Part shown: positions 50,508 to 63,700 of the stretch, one piece after another | How the letters are laid out: each line of letters begins with the position of its first letter | Position numbering within the stretch: position 1 is the stretch's first letter | NCBI RefSeq assembly: GCF_910592395.1 | Contig: NC_088323.1 | Location: 2,666,001-2,730,000 of the forward strand | Origin: Lineus longissimus | Taxonomy: Eukaryota > Nemertea > Pilidiophora > Heteronemertea > Lineidae | DNA length: 64,000 bases | Direction of reading: 5' to 3' | Notes under the pieces: generated by a model | Told to the model about the DNA's origin: nothing | The model's database searches: none | What the model saw: the letters and a program-made list of their open reading frames with translations, nothing else | Made by a program: the position numbers and the translations under genes

Positions 50508-53500
50508 CGCGCATCCATATGGACAGTCTTTATTGATCTCAATATAGTCGCTAGTTGAGCTCTTGATTGTCGTGTTGGTGTCGGAGCAAGCTGCAAAAGG
50601 GATCATTTGCTTTCCGGCTGGGGCGTTATTGATGGGTAGCTTGTTATCTAAGTACTTGCTGATGTTGGTATAAACACATTGGTAGCATTGGTAGGAGTTC
50701 ACCAAATCTGAATTGAACAAAGACAAAGTATTTGTATTAGCTTCAATATGTATCAACTGCGTGGCATATCGCTAATAATTTTACACTGTTGCCAGCAAAA
50801 TATGTCAAATAAGCACTTTACAGTCCTATCATTCTGACAATAGGCAACATTTCTGGCACTCCAACCAGTGGATCATGACAACCTCAGTGATAAGCCACGA
50901 GCCTAGGCTAATGGTCCATGCCTGGTATTGGCATTCGTATTACGGAATCAGAGAGCAGACTACCTTAACATGCCTAAGGCCACTACCAGAGGCGTTATTC
51001 GATCGAGCGATCACAGCAGTCGATGAAATTGTCCGTTCTGTTAAACGATTAGCAACAACCACAACCATTTTCGAATGGCCTGGTTCCATGGCAGTAGTTT
51101 TATCCAGAGACAAATTAAACATTGGAATTTAATATTTTAAGTCTCAAAGATTCAGCATTCCCATTATATTGTTATTTAACAAGATCACCTCGATCCTTTG
51201 ATCCGCTGGGCCTATCTCGGATTTGGAAGCGGTTATAGAATTCTTCACATCCATTATGTCAAAGTTGTCAGCAAGGCTATTAATGGTGGATTAGGTTATC
51301 TTATTAAGGATTATCGATTAAGCCAATATTTGGCATTGTCATTTTTGTTCATGTTTATCACTTGAATCTGTGTGACAAATCTTATATCTTTTAGGGTTTA
51401 GTAGTTTTTTAAATCGGTTTAATTTCAGTCTGCTGAGGTCAAAGTCAAACATGCCACTATTGGTTTTTAGGTGCTTTTCAAAAGTGGCCATCACCAAAAC
51501 ACTCAGCTTTTTAAATCTAATGGCAAAGAATTGTAACATATTTTACAAATATAGTGCTATTAGGAATTCAACGTATACAATCTTAACGTTAATCTGTTGG
51601 TATGAGAGAGATGGTTCATTGTAAGAACTATGACACTTTGCATTCATACACGGACAAGACTTTAAGTGTCGGCCTGGTCAGGACCAGTCGATCATCTGAT
51701 TGTCGTATATCATGAATTGCCCCCGAAACTTTCGCAGAACTCTTGTAAAGAAGCTAAATATATCGAAGTCAGGCACTTGACCGCACGTACTAAGGAATGC
51801 GACACATGTCCTAGCCAACTGATATGAGCCCCGAGCCAACTCAAATTATTTGCACGCGGCAGTCAAGTGGGTACTCGAATGTTTGTTGTTGATAATATGA
51901 TACCACTTCGCGAGTCTCTCCTGATTAACTTGTATTTAACTTACGGTCGTGATATCAATTTTCGATCTCTGGACATGGCCGACGCATTCACTCGGGGAAA
52001 AAACCTAATCTGTGTCCCCCAACTACTGTCGGTCGTAGGCCTATGTTTCTTTACATGTTCGATAAATGAAGAATTCTAAAACTAGACACATTTCGCTGTG
52101 GCTGTCTACCAACGTACTGGATAAGGCGACTGAGAACTGGACGATCCATTTTCTGTCAATTGACTAGCAAATAATCCAGTTGAGATGATCAAACAAATGG
52201 GTCCCTTGTATACGAACGGCTATCGGAAATTTATCAGTATATTCACAGACAAACGAATAGTCGCTGATAGGTTTCAATAACAGACTCCGAGTCTAATTAC
52301 TTTCCTATACTACCTTTGAAGTAGTACCGAAACGATTCAGTTTGATCTGAGAACTAATTTACTTGAACACAGACGAATGTGTCATTTGTGGTGTTCAAAT
52401 TCAATGAAAACCACTGTACTCCCATTTACTATACATATGACGAGAACAGCTCTTGGAATGGTTATCGAACGCAATCGCCGATAAATGTAATGCGACGCGG
52501 ACTGATATTCCACGATGGCGACGTGGAATGATATAGAGGGCTACGCCCTCTCGCTAAGGTTTCGTCAGACCTCGCTTTGCCCCTTTAAGAATGATCAGTG
52601 GCGTGATATATTGACAAATACATCTCCGTTTGAACAGGTTCAAATGTAACGTAGCTTCGAAGAATAATTCGTTTGTTGGAGTTATTGACTAATGTGTGTC
52701 GTGTCTTATCTGGTTTATCGATATCAAACATTGAAATAATTACACCGATTTCTGTAACCGTTTTGATAAAGCACGGTGATTCCTTCACCGTGACTTTAGA
52801 GAAGTTCGAAGTGTTGCACTGGGGAAGACTTAGCGTGGTGTCTGAAAATTATTTCCATTCATCCTATGTTCTTATGAGGATGAAGTCATGACCTGAATGC
52901 CGGAATACGATCGCTTTAAAGACCACCCTTTTGTCTGCTTAGCTGCCAAAGCAGCACATCCTGCGTTATAATCCACAAATCACCACACCATTCATACTCC
53001 ATAAATCTTTCTAGCGCCCTCCAACCAAACTAATTACGTTAATTAGTGTGACCTTCCGCATCATTGATGAAACAAGTGTATCAATTTGTGATGTGCTAAT
53101 TTACAGCCGCAGGGGTGGGCGAGCTGGAAAACATATTGTCTTTCTTATTATTGATGAAATTTTGTTATTGACGCCATGTGACCGATTTCTCCGTGACATC
53201 TACTTCATATCGAAGAAGTATAAGCTTCGGCTCTTTCCGTTACTTCTGGCCATGCAGGAGTAACATATTCGGCCAAATTAGTCTGTATAATACCAGTTTA
53301 ACTTATCTAAATTTGGTTTCAACTGCTCAATTTAAGTTAGATATAGGGCGCATGGTCTTCCAATTCTTTTTAGCATGTCCAGTTTGGATAGACACCAAGT
53401 TGTTCGATCATGACGTCATGTTCCCGCGTGATCGGCGTAATCGATTGTAACTTATCAACCTGTTTTAGATCGGTGCATTTGGAGTATCTATTTTAAGCAC

Positions 53501-54675
53501 AATATATAATCCTTGGCTTTGCCAAATCTGACACTTCGCATCCCCTTGATCTTGTATCTGAATTAGTCCAATCACATAGCCAGTTCATTTAAATTTTCTT
53601 TCAGAAGACTCGTTCCCCCACCACATAAATCATCAAAGTACCGCTCACTTTTACATTACTGTTACACTCTTACATTTACTTATGAACTTTATAATAAACC
53701 ATAATATGCGGCGACGATAACTTTGAATTTGTTTAAAAGGGTCACGGTCAATGTCTGCACCAGAATCACTTCATCAGCAGACTGTCTATCATTCTGATTA
53801 GATCTTTTGAAGATAGTTGTCGGTGTAGCAGATATTACTGCCGGCAATGCAACCTTCATATACATGTATCTACTTTTGTTGAAATCACAAACTATCTTGT
53901 TACTTGTTTCTCAGGCGGGAGGGTCACGTTCCACGTCTCTTCTGGATCATCTAATGTCTTACGCAAATTAAATGAAGGGGAACGCCACGAGAGCGACCTT
54001 AGCTTGCCTTAGATCAATCTCAATATTTTATCATATTACTCTAACACGCTCGATCAATATTCAACATAAACTGAATCAATTTCTTGCATCTTTCGTCTCG
54101 AATTCATGTCGTGCAAGATTGGAAGTTTTCTTGTGAGCATGAACCACACGTTCACATAACAGTAGTTTACCGCAACGCACAGATCCCGAATGGTAAGATT
54201 GAAATTGTCTCTTGCCATGTTTCCACGTGGTGAAAACTAACTATACGGTTGATTGCCCGCCTGAACGTCAGTGTCGACATTCAATATTCCTCACAGTCGG
54301 ATAAGGATGGGGAAAATGTGTCCACGGAAGGTGATTATTACGAGGGAAGTTTATCTGTTAGCGCGTTCAAGAAATGATGTGTCACTCACGACCATGCTCG
54401 GAATCACTTAGGGCAGTTTACACGATGAGAAAAGGCCATTTTGTGTACAGTTCCCTGGACAGTAGTGTAATATCGAAATGTTCAAAACCTTAAGTTTTTA
54501 CTTACTGATATTCTGAATGGAGAACAGACTGGTAGCAAGAATGACTAGAGATGGGAATTTCAGGCCAAAGCCCGGCGGGTTTCTAACAACCGTCATGATT
54601 ATTGGCTGTGATGTCAGCGATATGACGTCATTTGATCTTTCCGGCGAATGGCAGCGGTTGTCTCAATTTGCAGCC
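50508..54675 (-). CDS. Ly6/uPAR protein, 5' exons (signal peptide and first LU half-domain)
   Basis: Two minus-strand exons. Exon 1 (54675-54506) starts after a strong acceptor (ttcttatcattccag), so a further 5' UTR exon is implied. It carries a 5' UTR, then ATG at 54596 and 30 codons with a hydrophobic leader (PSLVILATSLFSIQNI), ending at gtaagt in phase 1. Exon 2 (50707-50508) follows an acceptor (gttcaattcag), supplies the two missing bases, and encodes the first half of an LU domain beginning NSYQCYQC and ending CPYGCA at a gtaagt donor in phase 0. The matching second half, in phase 0, is the exon at 27411-27261. Together the five exons give about 342 residues, with a leader, two ten-cysteine LU domains, a stalk and a GPI-type tail. 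The alternative is two separate genes, with the partner exons of each lost or missed. Confidence 0.75.
50708..54505 (-). other. Proposed intron 1 of the Ly6/uPAR gene
   Basis: No exon is supported inside. An 85-codon plus-strand frame (50875-51132) is matched by an equally open minus-strand frame and is taken as chance or transposon debris. A cluster of short perfect hairpins lies at 52507-52792. Confidence 0.35.
52507..52792. repeat. Cluster of three perfect hairpins
   Basis: ATTCCACG/CGTGGAAT (52507-52514 with 52522-52529, 7-base loop) is followed by AGAGGGC/GCCCTCT (52535-52541 with 52545-52551, TAC loop). A third, CACGGTGA/TCACCGTG, lies at 52772-52779 with 52785-52792. The first two are only 5 bases apart. 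The local sequence is GC-richer than its surroundings, suggesting a non-autonomous mobile element remnant. Confidence 0.5.
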
Positions 54676-55093
54676 CTGGAATGATAAGAAAATAATCATT
54701 AGATAAAATGAAGTAATGTCAACGGAAACCTTCCGCACGTTACAACAGCAGGCGTACAGGAAGAGAAATCTCAAGCAGGGGGTCAACTGCATTGAAAAAA
54801 ATCCTGAGTGAGCCGGGAATTCGCTCACTTGCCCCCTGCTGGGCGTCGGCGACGGCATGGCACCTCCAAGTAATATTTTTACAGCCTTTAGAAAGCTTAC
54901 AACAATCTTATCCGTGACTTTTATTGTCAAAACTAGCTCAGTCCTGGTGTCCCTAACTGGTTTTGAAGTGAACAATCTACAGTTTTCTCTCCATTAAAAG
55001 AGTTTGAAATCGTTTAGAAAAACACATCCTAAACCGGTTCTAATGCGATTTCAAGGTAAGCTGCATCGACAATAGTTGAACAAATTCCTTTAG

Positions 55094-55145
55094 TCGAATG
55101 GTTTAATATCCCGCATGCCTCTTGGATTAGGAGTTACTCATTGAC
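55094..55145 (+). CDS. Possible small terminal exon (duplicate of 56118 segment)
   Basis: After a good acceptor (aacaaattcctttag) the plus strand reads 16 codons, SNGLISRMPLGLGVTH, then TGA. The sequence 55101-55138 is repeated at 56118-56155 with three mismatches, where it encodes SLISHMPLGLGST in the corresponding frame. Retention of the frame and an acceptor in both copies suggests a duplicated or alternative last exon. No upstream exon of this gene was identified, so the call is tentative. Confidence 0.25.
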
Positions 55146-55987
55146 TTTGAAACGATCACAGATACATTGAATATTTCTAAGCTTTGAATTGTAGGCACTT
55201 ATGTTTTCTTAAACTAGGGGTTGACCTCACTGGGGGTGGACCCCCGTGTGACAGCTTCTTCAAAAGACCAAGAAGTGCTCTAAAGTTAAACCCCTCCGAT
55301 GAAAGGGTTCTCATTGTTGTTTGATGCGAGAATCTAGGTTTTGACCCTTGGTATGCAAGGCTCCAGACAGAGCAAAAAACTGCTTGAGGGTCACGAGAAA
55401 AGGGCTGAGCCTCGCTGATTCACACCATGAAGCTAACATCACACTCAAGGTCATTCCCGGGAGGACATAACGTGTTCCTTTTATGTCCCCCAAAATCCAT
55501 TGACTTGACAGTGAGAATGTAGACTCCCCTGTTCCTTGACACACCAAGGCAAAACGATTCTGGGAAATACAGTACGAATCACCCTGTCGTTGCGAATATG
55601 AGAATATCTTCGCGAGAAAGAGGATACCTGAAAATACTGCATCAAATATTATCAGAGATTCTCCCCTTTTAGTCTTACTTTTTTTTATGAGAACTTAAAG
55701 AAAATTAGAACTTTGGAGGTTCTATCACAGTGAAGCACCAGTGCACTCTTTTGTGCCCACAACTATCTCTTCAGAAAATGATATTTACAAGCGTATCAAC
55801 ATATGATTCTTAGAAAGCCTACTTTCATTCCATCTGCAGTACAATTGAATTAAATGATAAGTCATCTCGACGAATCTCTTGTTTCACGTCGCCCTGAAGA
55901 CTGCCCCTTGTCTCTCTACATGACCCAGCGTCTCTGTTGTCTAAGGCCAAATGTTGAAATATCTTCAAGTGATATTTCTTACTCTAG

Positions 55988-56197
55988 AATTTGAATAATA
56001 CGCGTGGGATAGGAGCTTCTGCAGTAGCAGAAAAACACCACCACCACCACCAACAACATCAACAACAACCAAAAAGCAGCAACAACGGCCGTAACAACAA
56101 CACTGTCAACCGCAATAGTTTAATATCCCACATGCCTCTTGGATTAGGAAGTACTACAAATTATTTCCATCATTTGCCCGAGCAACCGCAGCATTGA
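55988..56197 (+). CDS. Possible terminal exon encoding a His/Gln/Asn-rich disordered tail
   Basis: Following the acceptor gatatttcttactctag, the plus strand is open for 69 codons to a TGA at 56195-56197. The peptide has a run of five His, mixed Gln/His and Asn-rich stretches, then SLISHMPLGLGSTTNYF and a short His/Pro end. Such low-complexity tails are common in transcription factors and RNA-binding proteins. A trinucleotide (CAC)n/(CAA)n tract underlies the homopolymers, so part of the open frame could simply reflect a microsatellite. The duplicated LIS-MPLGLG segment is shared with 55094-55145. No upstream exon was found. Confidence 0.3.
   Translation, partial: NLNNTRGIGASAVAEKHHHHHQQHQQQPKSSNNGRNNNTVNRNSLISHMPLGLGSTTNYFHHLPEQPQH
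56036..56075. repeat. CAC/CAA trinucleotide tract
   Basis: Imperfect (cac)5 followed by (caa/cat) units, encoding His and Gln in the open plus-strand frame. Confidence 0.7.
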
Positions 56198-57304
56198 CTC
56201 AGGAAAGTAACTATATATCCGGCTATCATACTGGCCCGACATGATAATTGCATCTCTGTTTGTATGTGCACACAGCGATGCACTTTATCTGCAATGAATG
56301 CAACAGATATCCCATCAAACACAGAATTCATTATTAATAACTTCTAAGGTTGGCTAGGGGACGGACGGGGCGGGCAATGATGTCTAGAAAATAAGTTTTA
56401 TTGATAAGGCTGGCTAGAAGGAATAATTCTTACTGATTTAACTGATCGGCGGCCCAGAATGCTGAGCTGGTTAAGATGCTCGATTGTTGTGCTTAGTAGT
56501 TGTGCATTGGCTACTTCGCTAAACGTCTTCTCGCACATGCCATGTTAATCATTGTGATAGTCTGCATGCATCTTCCTCGGTGTTAAGCGTCCATCGCGAA
56601 TAGGAGTGGGAGTAAAAGTGTTCAAAGCAATTAGCCAAGGTCATGGACGCCCAACAAAGAAAGCACAGTTATCAAACCACTTGCCCGAGATCAAAACCGA
56701 ACCGAAACTACCCTGTGACTACCGGAGTCTCTGACCTTATCTTGGCTTGGAGGAAGGGTTTAGGATCGAGGTGCTGCTGTACGGTAGTACCACAATATTA
56801 TAGGGAGTTAGAGCAATGAGTCGGGGTCAGGGACTCCCCGGTAAGAGACCACAGATATCACGACATACACACTTTATTAGCTTAGACTATTGACATACCA
56901 ACTGAACAATCATTACAAACACATATCAGCCGAGACCGGCCCACTATTGACATGCCCGTTCACAGTAGCTTGTCGCATCGGTGTCGTCTTTCATAGTGGG
57001 TGCCAGGTCAGACGTGGGACACGATACTTTGACATTTGTGAGTGCCAAGGCAGAATGTCTATAAATCAGGGTTAGCTGAAATTCCTTACTTTATGTACAT
57101 GTATGTATACATATCACATAAGGTCGGCCCTTCGTGTGGAGGAATTGGTTAGAGAACGTTCACCAGGCCGTCATTCTTTGTGTTGAAGAAATTTTAGCCA
57201 AGGCTTACACATAGTGCCTTGTGGAACACTTGCAGATTCTCCATTAGGACTTGGTACAGAGCAACTTCTCAAACTTGCGATTGTTTAACTTGCTTTTTAC
57301 ACCT
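56198..57304. other. Non-coding stretch before the minisatellite
   Basis: No exon is supported. A tRNA A-box-like string (gctgagctggttaag) near 56467 has no B box at the right distance and is not called. Confidence 0.35.
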
Positions 57305-57744
57305 CGCAGGGATGTCTTAGTTTGGCAGTACTTGGTATATAGACCTACCCCTTATATTTATCCGAAGCCTGGCTACATTAGCTACGGTAGTTCGCAGGGA
57401 TGTCTTAGTTTGGCAGTACTTGGTATATAGACCTACCCCTTATATTTATCCGAAGCCTGGCTACATTGGCTACGGTAGTTCGCAGGGATGTCTTAGTTTG
57501 GCAGTACTTGGTATATAGACCTACCCCTTATATTTATCCGAAGCCTGGCTACATTGGCTACGGTAGTTCGCAGGGATGTCTCAGTTTGGCAGTACTTGGT
57601 ATATAGACCTACCCCTTATATTTATCCGAAGCCTGGCTACATTGGCTACGGTAGTTCGCAGGGATGTCTCAGTTTGGCAGTACTTGGTATATAGACCTAC
57701 CCCTTATATTTATCCGAAGCCTGGCTACATTGGCTACGGTAGTT
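57305..57744. repeat. Minisatellite, five tandem copies of an 88-bp unit
   Basis: Units begin at 57305, 57393, 57481, 57569 and 57657 (each cgcagggatgtct) and end with ctacggtagtt. Total length is 440 bp, exactly five units. The copies differ by isolated substitutions, for example acattagct in the first versus acattggct in the others, and tcttag versus tctcag in the last two. The near identity points to recent amplification. Because 88 is not a multiple of three, any open frame through the array changes frame at each unit. The short open frame over it is not a gene. Confidence 0.95.
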
Positions 57745-60700
57745 CTACATGTGCTTTATAATATACCTTTGAGTTGAAAGCTAGATGAACGACAACTGGT
57801 ACATAATTAGCGTTACACACCTCAGCAGTGCATACGCGACACTGTACGTGCAATGACGCAAACACTTCGTCAGATGCACGATTATACGCCGGTTTTCCAT
57901 TGGTACTGGACTGAGTGTAGATGCTTGATGCATTGAATACACTGAATGCAGTAGCCTCATGCATTGTAAAATGTTTGCTATCATGACCAGCTTCCGATAA
58001 GCTTCACTAAACCGCCTTGAGCGAGGTGTCTATTTCCCAGACCACGTTCTCACAGCCGAGCCCTTCTTGTCACAAGGACCTTTTCCTTGGTATGTCACCG
58101 AGGACAAAAATATCGTCATCGCTTAAATTAGGGTTTAAGGTTGTTCTAAAATAAGAATGAAGAGATTATGCAGAGAATAGGTTTATGAAGAGTGCTAATG
58201 CATTCCGATATGGATTTGCGATCACAAGGTACACTGGTATTATAGGCGCCTTCTAATCTTACTGGCAAGAGGCTGGCACTGCTCAAGTAACTGCAGTGCA
58301 TTCAGGGTGAGGTGTCCCCGCAAGGCCTGAGGAAGGAGAAAGAGGAAGTGTCAAGTTCTACTAGGGCAGACATCGTTCCTTGTTTTTCCAAGCGCCGCTT
58401 TTGAAGATCGTATTTTGATGAGCAATCTGCACTCAGTGTTGTACAAAAAATCTTTATTTTTGGCGTATTGTTTATTTGAGATGTTGTACCTATCCGAAGC
58501 ACATCATTCTCGTTCTTCTTACTAACGTGATACTTTAAAGGTCGCCAAGTTTTTTTCAAATAAGTCATGATGATATTCTAAACTATATATCAAATAGTAT
58601 AATTCAATCTCAATCATCGCCTGTGACCTAGAACCTTGGGGGCGGTACGCCATTAACGAGTTGGTTGAGATGCCTCAAAGTTTGTATCATTATTAACTTT
58701 CTTTGAAAAGTGCTACAATTTTGTTATCAGTCATTCTGAGGTCACGACACTGGGTTAGAAATGTTGGCCTACACTGCACTGGACCAAAGAAATATCATCA
58801 ATAAGTAATTATTGTGGTAATTACTTAATTATTTTATTGCCCTAATTAGATTTAACAATGATTTTCCTCGTATGATATAGATAACCATCATCATACAGTA
58901 TTCTATTTGCATATCTCCATTTTGATCTCATTTCAGTGTTACGGGATGGGTGGGCGTTTCATGGCCAAATGATGCAGAAGTGTCAATGTTGCTCTGTTGT
59001 CAGGATGCGATGAAAGTGTGTACATATATATTGTACAGAAATTTAACAACCCAGTAACAAAAACCAGGGTTACCGAAAACATTCACAGGCAGAGAGCTTT
59101 TTCTGAATCTTAAACCTTTTTGGTCCAAAAATTTAGTGAAAAACATAGCCTACATTAGGAAAACCACTACCTTATAAAACTTTCAAGTCCTATAAATGGT
59201 GCAGTGGTTTTCTACGAAAAAAAAGTTAATACGATCGAAATTTAAATTGAAGGTGGTTTGTCGCTACTTTTTTAACGCCTGCTATCACATCATCATCATC
59301 GCAAATTAAATACCATGAGTATCAAATTAAGTCTGATTGTTTTTGTCGCGAGTGGGTGACAATTAATAGCCATTTGACACAATTAATCGTGTTTATCATG
59401 TAAACAACATGCTTGTTAAACTTTGATCGCGATGATTAATGCCTCACTGGAATTCATCAGCGACATACTGTAAACGCAGCTCTGTGTCGTCCTTCGCTAA
59501 CAAAATATTGTGTATGCTTCGCAAATTTTAAGAAGAGCTGCGAGTGACGGAGTACACAGTACATTGAAATATATTTCATCGCCGTCTCAAAACGATCTCC
59601 CAATATGGTCATAATGATTCGCTAAGGAGGTCGACAACTTGCCTATTCCTACAGCCTCCCCGAAGAACTGATTCGCTCCCACAGTGATGAACAGTAGGCT
59701 ACACTTCTCCATTCTTCCCGCAAGAATACAATCTCAAAATATCCTCTCCGTCATATGGTTTCAAGTCATGACCACTGCGTACATTCTTCTTCCTATTAAC
59801 CGTTACCTCAGGTTCACCAAGGTGCTGATATCATGCAGAGTTAAACACCGAGTATTCGTATCTCGAATATTGCGGAATTGTACCCGGGTCTGTCACCACG
59901 TGCGGCGTGCAGGAGATGTGAACGATGGGGGCGAAGCCCCTGACTGCTACCGAGTAGTTACAACTTATCACACGGTCCCACTGTATATCACGACTCGAAG
60001 CACCTGCTTCTGAAGCAAATATGAAGATTCCAGTCTCCCCTGATTCTTCTTTTTTCAGGCATTGCATCCAAGCAGTACCCATTATTGCATTTTGCTTCGA
60101 ACGTTGCATCTGAGGTTCGGGACACAATCGATTCATCCAATGTCGGATAACTCTACAGGAGCCGTATCATCATGAAAGTCACAGCTTAATTTGACGATCT
60201 TGATTTGCAGTTACCTCTTGGCCGAGAGCTTAAGTTGAATGACACCATACCTTCTCACATCGAACGCAGACACTGACCTTCTGAGAGGTAACTAACTCCC
60301 ATCCTGGTATTGATAACTGATAGCCAACAACTTTTGCAACAAGAATGTGTATTTTCTTTGGGCTATCCAGTATGAATTCAGGGCCTGTGCATGATGTCAC
60401 TGTGATTGCGGTTGACCAGGGTGGCTTACGTAATGTTTTGAAGAGCCCTCCCTTCTTTAATTCCAGAAACAACATATTTACACTTCTACATGCCAGTGAC
60501 CTATCATATATATGATTTCAAGCGCCCTTGTCTCCTTGCTTTACTGAATAATTACTGTATTGTAACCTAATGAACATAATTAGGCCTACTTTCATTATGA
60601 AATGTTGCAGGACTCTAGAGACATATGATACATTTGTGTACAATTCGTGCAATTTGTAGCCCAGGCCAACGGAATCGGACTGGATGAAGAGTCATGCACT

Positions 60701-63700
60701 ACCTAAATATTACCCGGTACATACGAGATCCACAAACATAGATCGGGTCTGGTCATTCTTCATTTAGGTACTGGATGGAGCTAACTTACTAACACCAGCT
60801 TCGTTGGTAATGTATCAGACAGAACAGACAATAAAAACATAATGCGAATAATTCAGAAAGATGAGAGAGGATTCGTTAGATTGTGTCATGGAAACCTTGA
60901 AAATTCCAAGAGTTTCTTGTAGGTCAACCCCAAAAATGTAGACTTACTGCTATCATACTATTCTATGCTTTCGAATGTGTTGCTAGCATCTTATCGTTAT
61001 TGAGGCTAGAATACGTACTAATGGTAGCAAAGTAACTTATTGATATCACGCAGTCTGTAGTGAGAAAGGGTACACCCGGAAACTTTCTTCAAGCACACAA
61101 AGTGCCAGCGCCACCGATTCAAGCCGACCATGGGATATGTGGCGGTGAGATCTCAAGGAGTTACTGAGAAGTGTAGCCACAGGCTAGTCGGGAGACACAG
61201 GCAGCGATAGTCAACGAGAGGGTGGGGAGACACAGGACCAGGGGCAAGGTAAACGTTGATGTGAATCAGGCTTCCGAAAATGCCAAGGCCAATCAAGCAG
61301 TTTCCAAAGAATCGACCGATTTGAAATGTGTTTTGGAGCCCGTGTTTCGGATAGTTCAAAACACGGCAAACGTGAAGGAGCACAGTGGCATACTGTTGTA
61401 ACTTGTATACAACATTCGGCAATGTAAAGGCTCGTCCATGTGGCCAAAATGTGGACTTAAACTTAAAAAACAGCATTGTAGAACAGCAATGATATGAAAC
61501 CTCATAAAAACGTGAATTAACAATAATAACAAGATATAAGGAATTATGGTTTCGATGAGGTTTCCTTGATTGAATCAAGCAGCATCTTTTTTTCCCGAAA
61601 TCATTACTGTCCGTAATACTTGACAAGTCAAAATGCAACAGGCTGATAACTCGATCATAATTAAGGCAATATTGTTTAATTAAATGAATAATACTTACAT
61701 CAAATGGTAAAATAACTATGACAATAATGATATATTGTGGGTAACGATACTGACCTTAATATGTATTTCTAGTCAACGTGTCCACGTGCTGCTAAAATCT
61801 TTAGTAATCCGATCACGAAATGTACCAACGATTTATGCCAATGCACCCAATATTATGGCCGTTCCTGCGGAATTCTCACTAATAACCCCGATTCGAAAAG
61901 TATCCGTTTTTGATGTGATTTACGCACCGGTCGATAAATCACTAAGGATAGTCTCCGCTAATTGGTCTAGATAAACAATCATTTCGATAGAGATGCTAGG
62001 AGAGTAGTTCCGATGATATTTCCCTCGGACGAAGTACGCGGGTCAACCTTATCACCATGCGGAGCACCCGGCGTAGACAGTGCCGATAATCGCACCCTTC
62101 TGCGGTCGCCCGTCCGTGCGATATCACAAAATTCAAAGTACTCCTGGTAAAGCCCGTGCAGGCAGACTATCAAATAATGAGTTTTGAAACACGTAAGCCT
62201 TTTTTGTCGGGGCAGGTAGGCCTGTATGAATGATATTATATGAGTTATCGAATTATGGACATTTATATCACGTGTGTGTCACTGTTGAATGGGCAGCAGT
62301 TCCTGGTTCGTCGGCCTGATAGTCACAACTGATCCCCTCTCGCTCACCACCTCGTAGTTTTGAGTGGCTCTGCCGCGCTTCGGTGAGCTTGAATAGCATT
62401 CCAGGCGAACCTACACAGGTCGGACCCAATGGACGGATCAGGGACGCCCTTTCAATCTAACTTTGACCCTTTCTTATTCGCTCAAAGCTGTTGCTCGCGG
62501 TTGATAACGTGTATTCTTAGCATGGATCAGATGAAGCATAGCTTTCATTTGGGTGATACGGACTTTGCGCGTGGGAGCCGAAATCCAGGCTGTGCTTTCA
62601 GCAGTAATCTCATTGATTGTGCTTATATCCTGTTGATTGATCGCTTGGTCATTGTAATCAAAACAAAACTCGGAATGTGCAACTCGTGTTTTGTTATTGT
62701 TGTGTATTGTTTTCATCCTTGTTGATGGTGTTGTTATTAAGGGGTTTGGCTTCGGTTTCTGTGCCTGATGTCACCAGGGGAGTTTTTTTTTGAATTATCA
62801 CACCTCCCTGATGTCATGAGCTTGTTTTTATGTCTCTTCCATGTCGGCCGAGTATAAAATATTACCACAGAACACTAAAGATTCGGATTCACCTTGAGCA
62901 ATGAATGCGGTTTGATTGATATTCAAGGCGTACCAGTAGCGAGTACTGATACATTTGGAGGCTCGTGATCATAGTTTTCTTTTAGCTGTGTTCGGCGAAG
63001 ACGATACCAACTCCAGAAGATTGTGCCGTCTCTCGTCTTGTTTTAGGTTGGCCAGGGCATAATGGTTTGACTGTGGGTTCAGCTACAGTTTTGATTAGCG
63101 ACCCATTCATTTTAAGGTTTCCCACTCCCTTTCTACCCGCCGGCGCCAATTGTTTTCAAAATACGGCGAAATATCTGTGCGGGTGGTATATTTATTTTGT
63201 CATAATTGGCAACAATCATACCATACATAGAAACTCCTTTCAATTTGCTGATAACAGTTCATGTCAACATGTACCTTTATTGCGACAACTGTCAAATACT
63301 GCATGTGAATATGCAAGGTTTAGCACACCTTTGTTAAATGAATATTTCCCTGCCGAAAAGAAATGTATGTCATCTTTGAGGAAGTCTATTGGAAGGCTGG
63401 GGCCAGAGATGTCAGATTATTAAAGTTCCATGAAATCACCAAAATATTAAGCCTTTACTATCATCCAACAGTGCATCCAAAGTATTTCTGTGACATTTTG
63501 TGACTCTTCAAAATTCCAATACAAATTTGCACTTCACGCATCCAAAAGAAGGCGAGACGATCGGAGCCAATCTAATAAATCGGCGTCTATGGCTAGACCA
63601 ACATAAACACCGCATCTGTGACATTGTCTTTTAGTTTGCTCCTTCAACTGTACCGAATATAATAAATGCCTAAATCATAAATTACCATAATGTTTACGTG

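Noticed and set aside
50875-51132. 85-codon plus-strand frame beginning with ATG
   Set aside because: The minus strand is equally open over the same bases and no domain is visible.
56440-56530. tRNA or tRNA-derived SINE head
   Set aside because: Only an approximate A box is present. No B box or cloverleaf could be formed.
57576-57761. Open frame across the minisatellite
   Set aside because: The 88-bp period shifts frame each unit, so the frame is a by-product of the repeat.
61153-61638. Minus-strand open frame of 161 codons with a hydrophobic stretch
   Set aside because: A second minus-strand frame is open over the same region, no clear splice sites bound it and no family is recognised.
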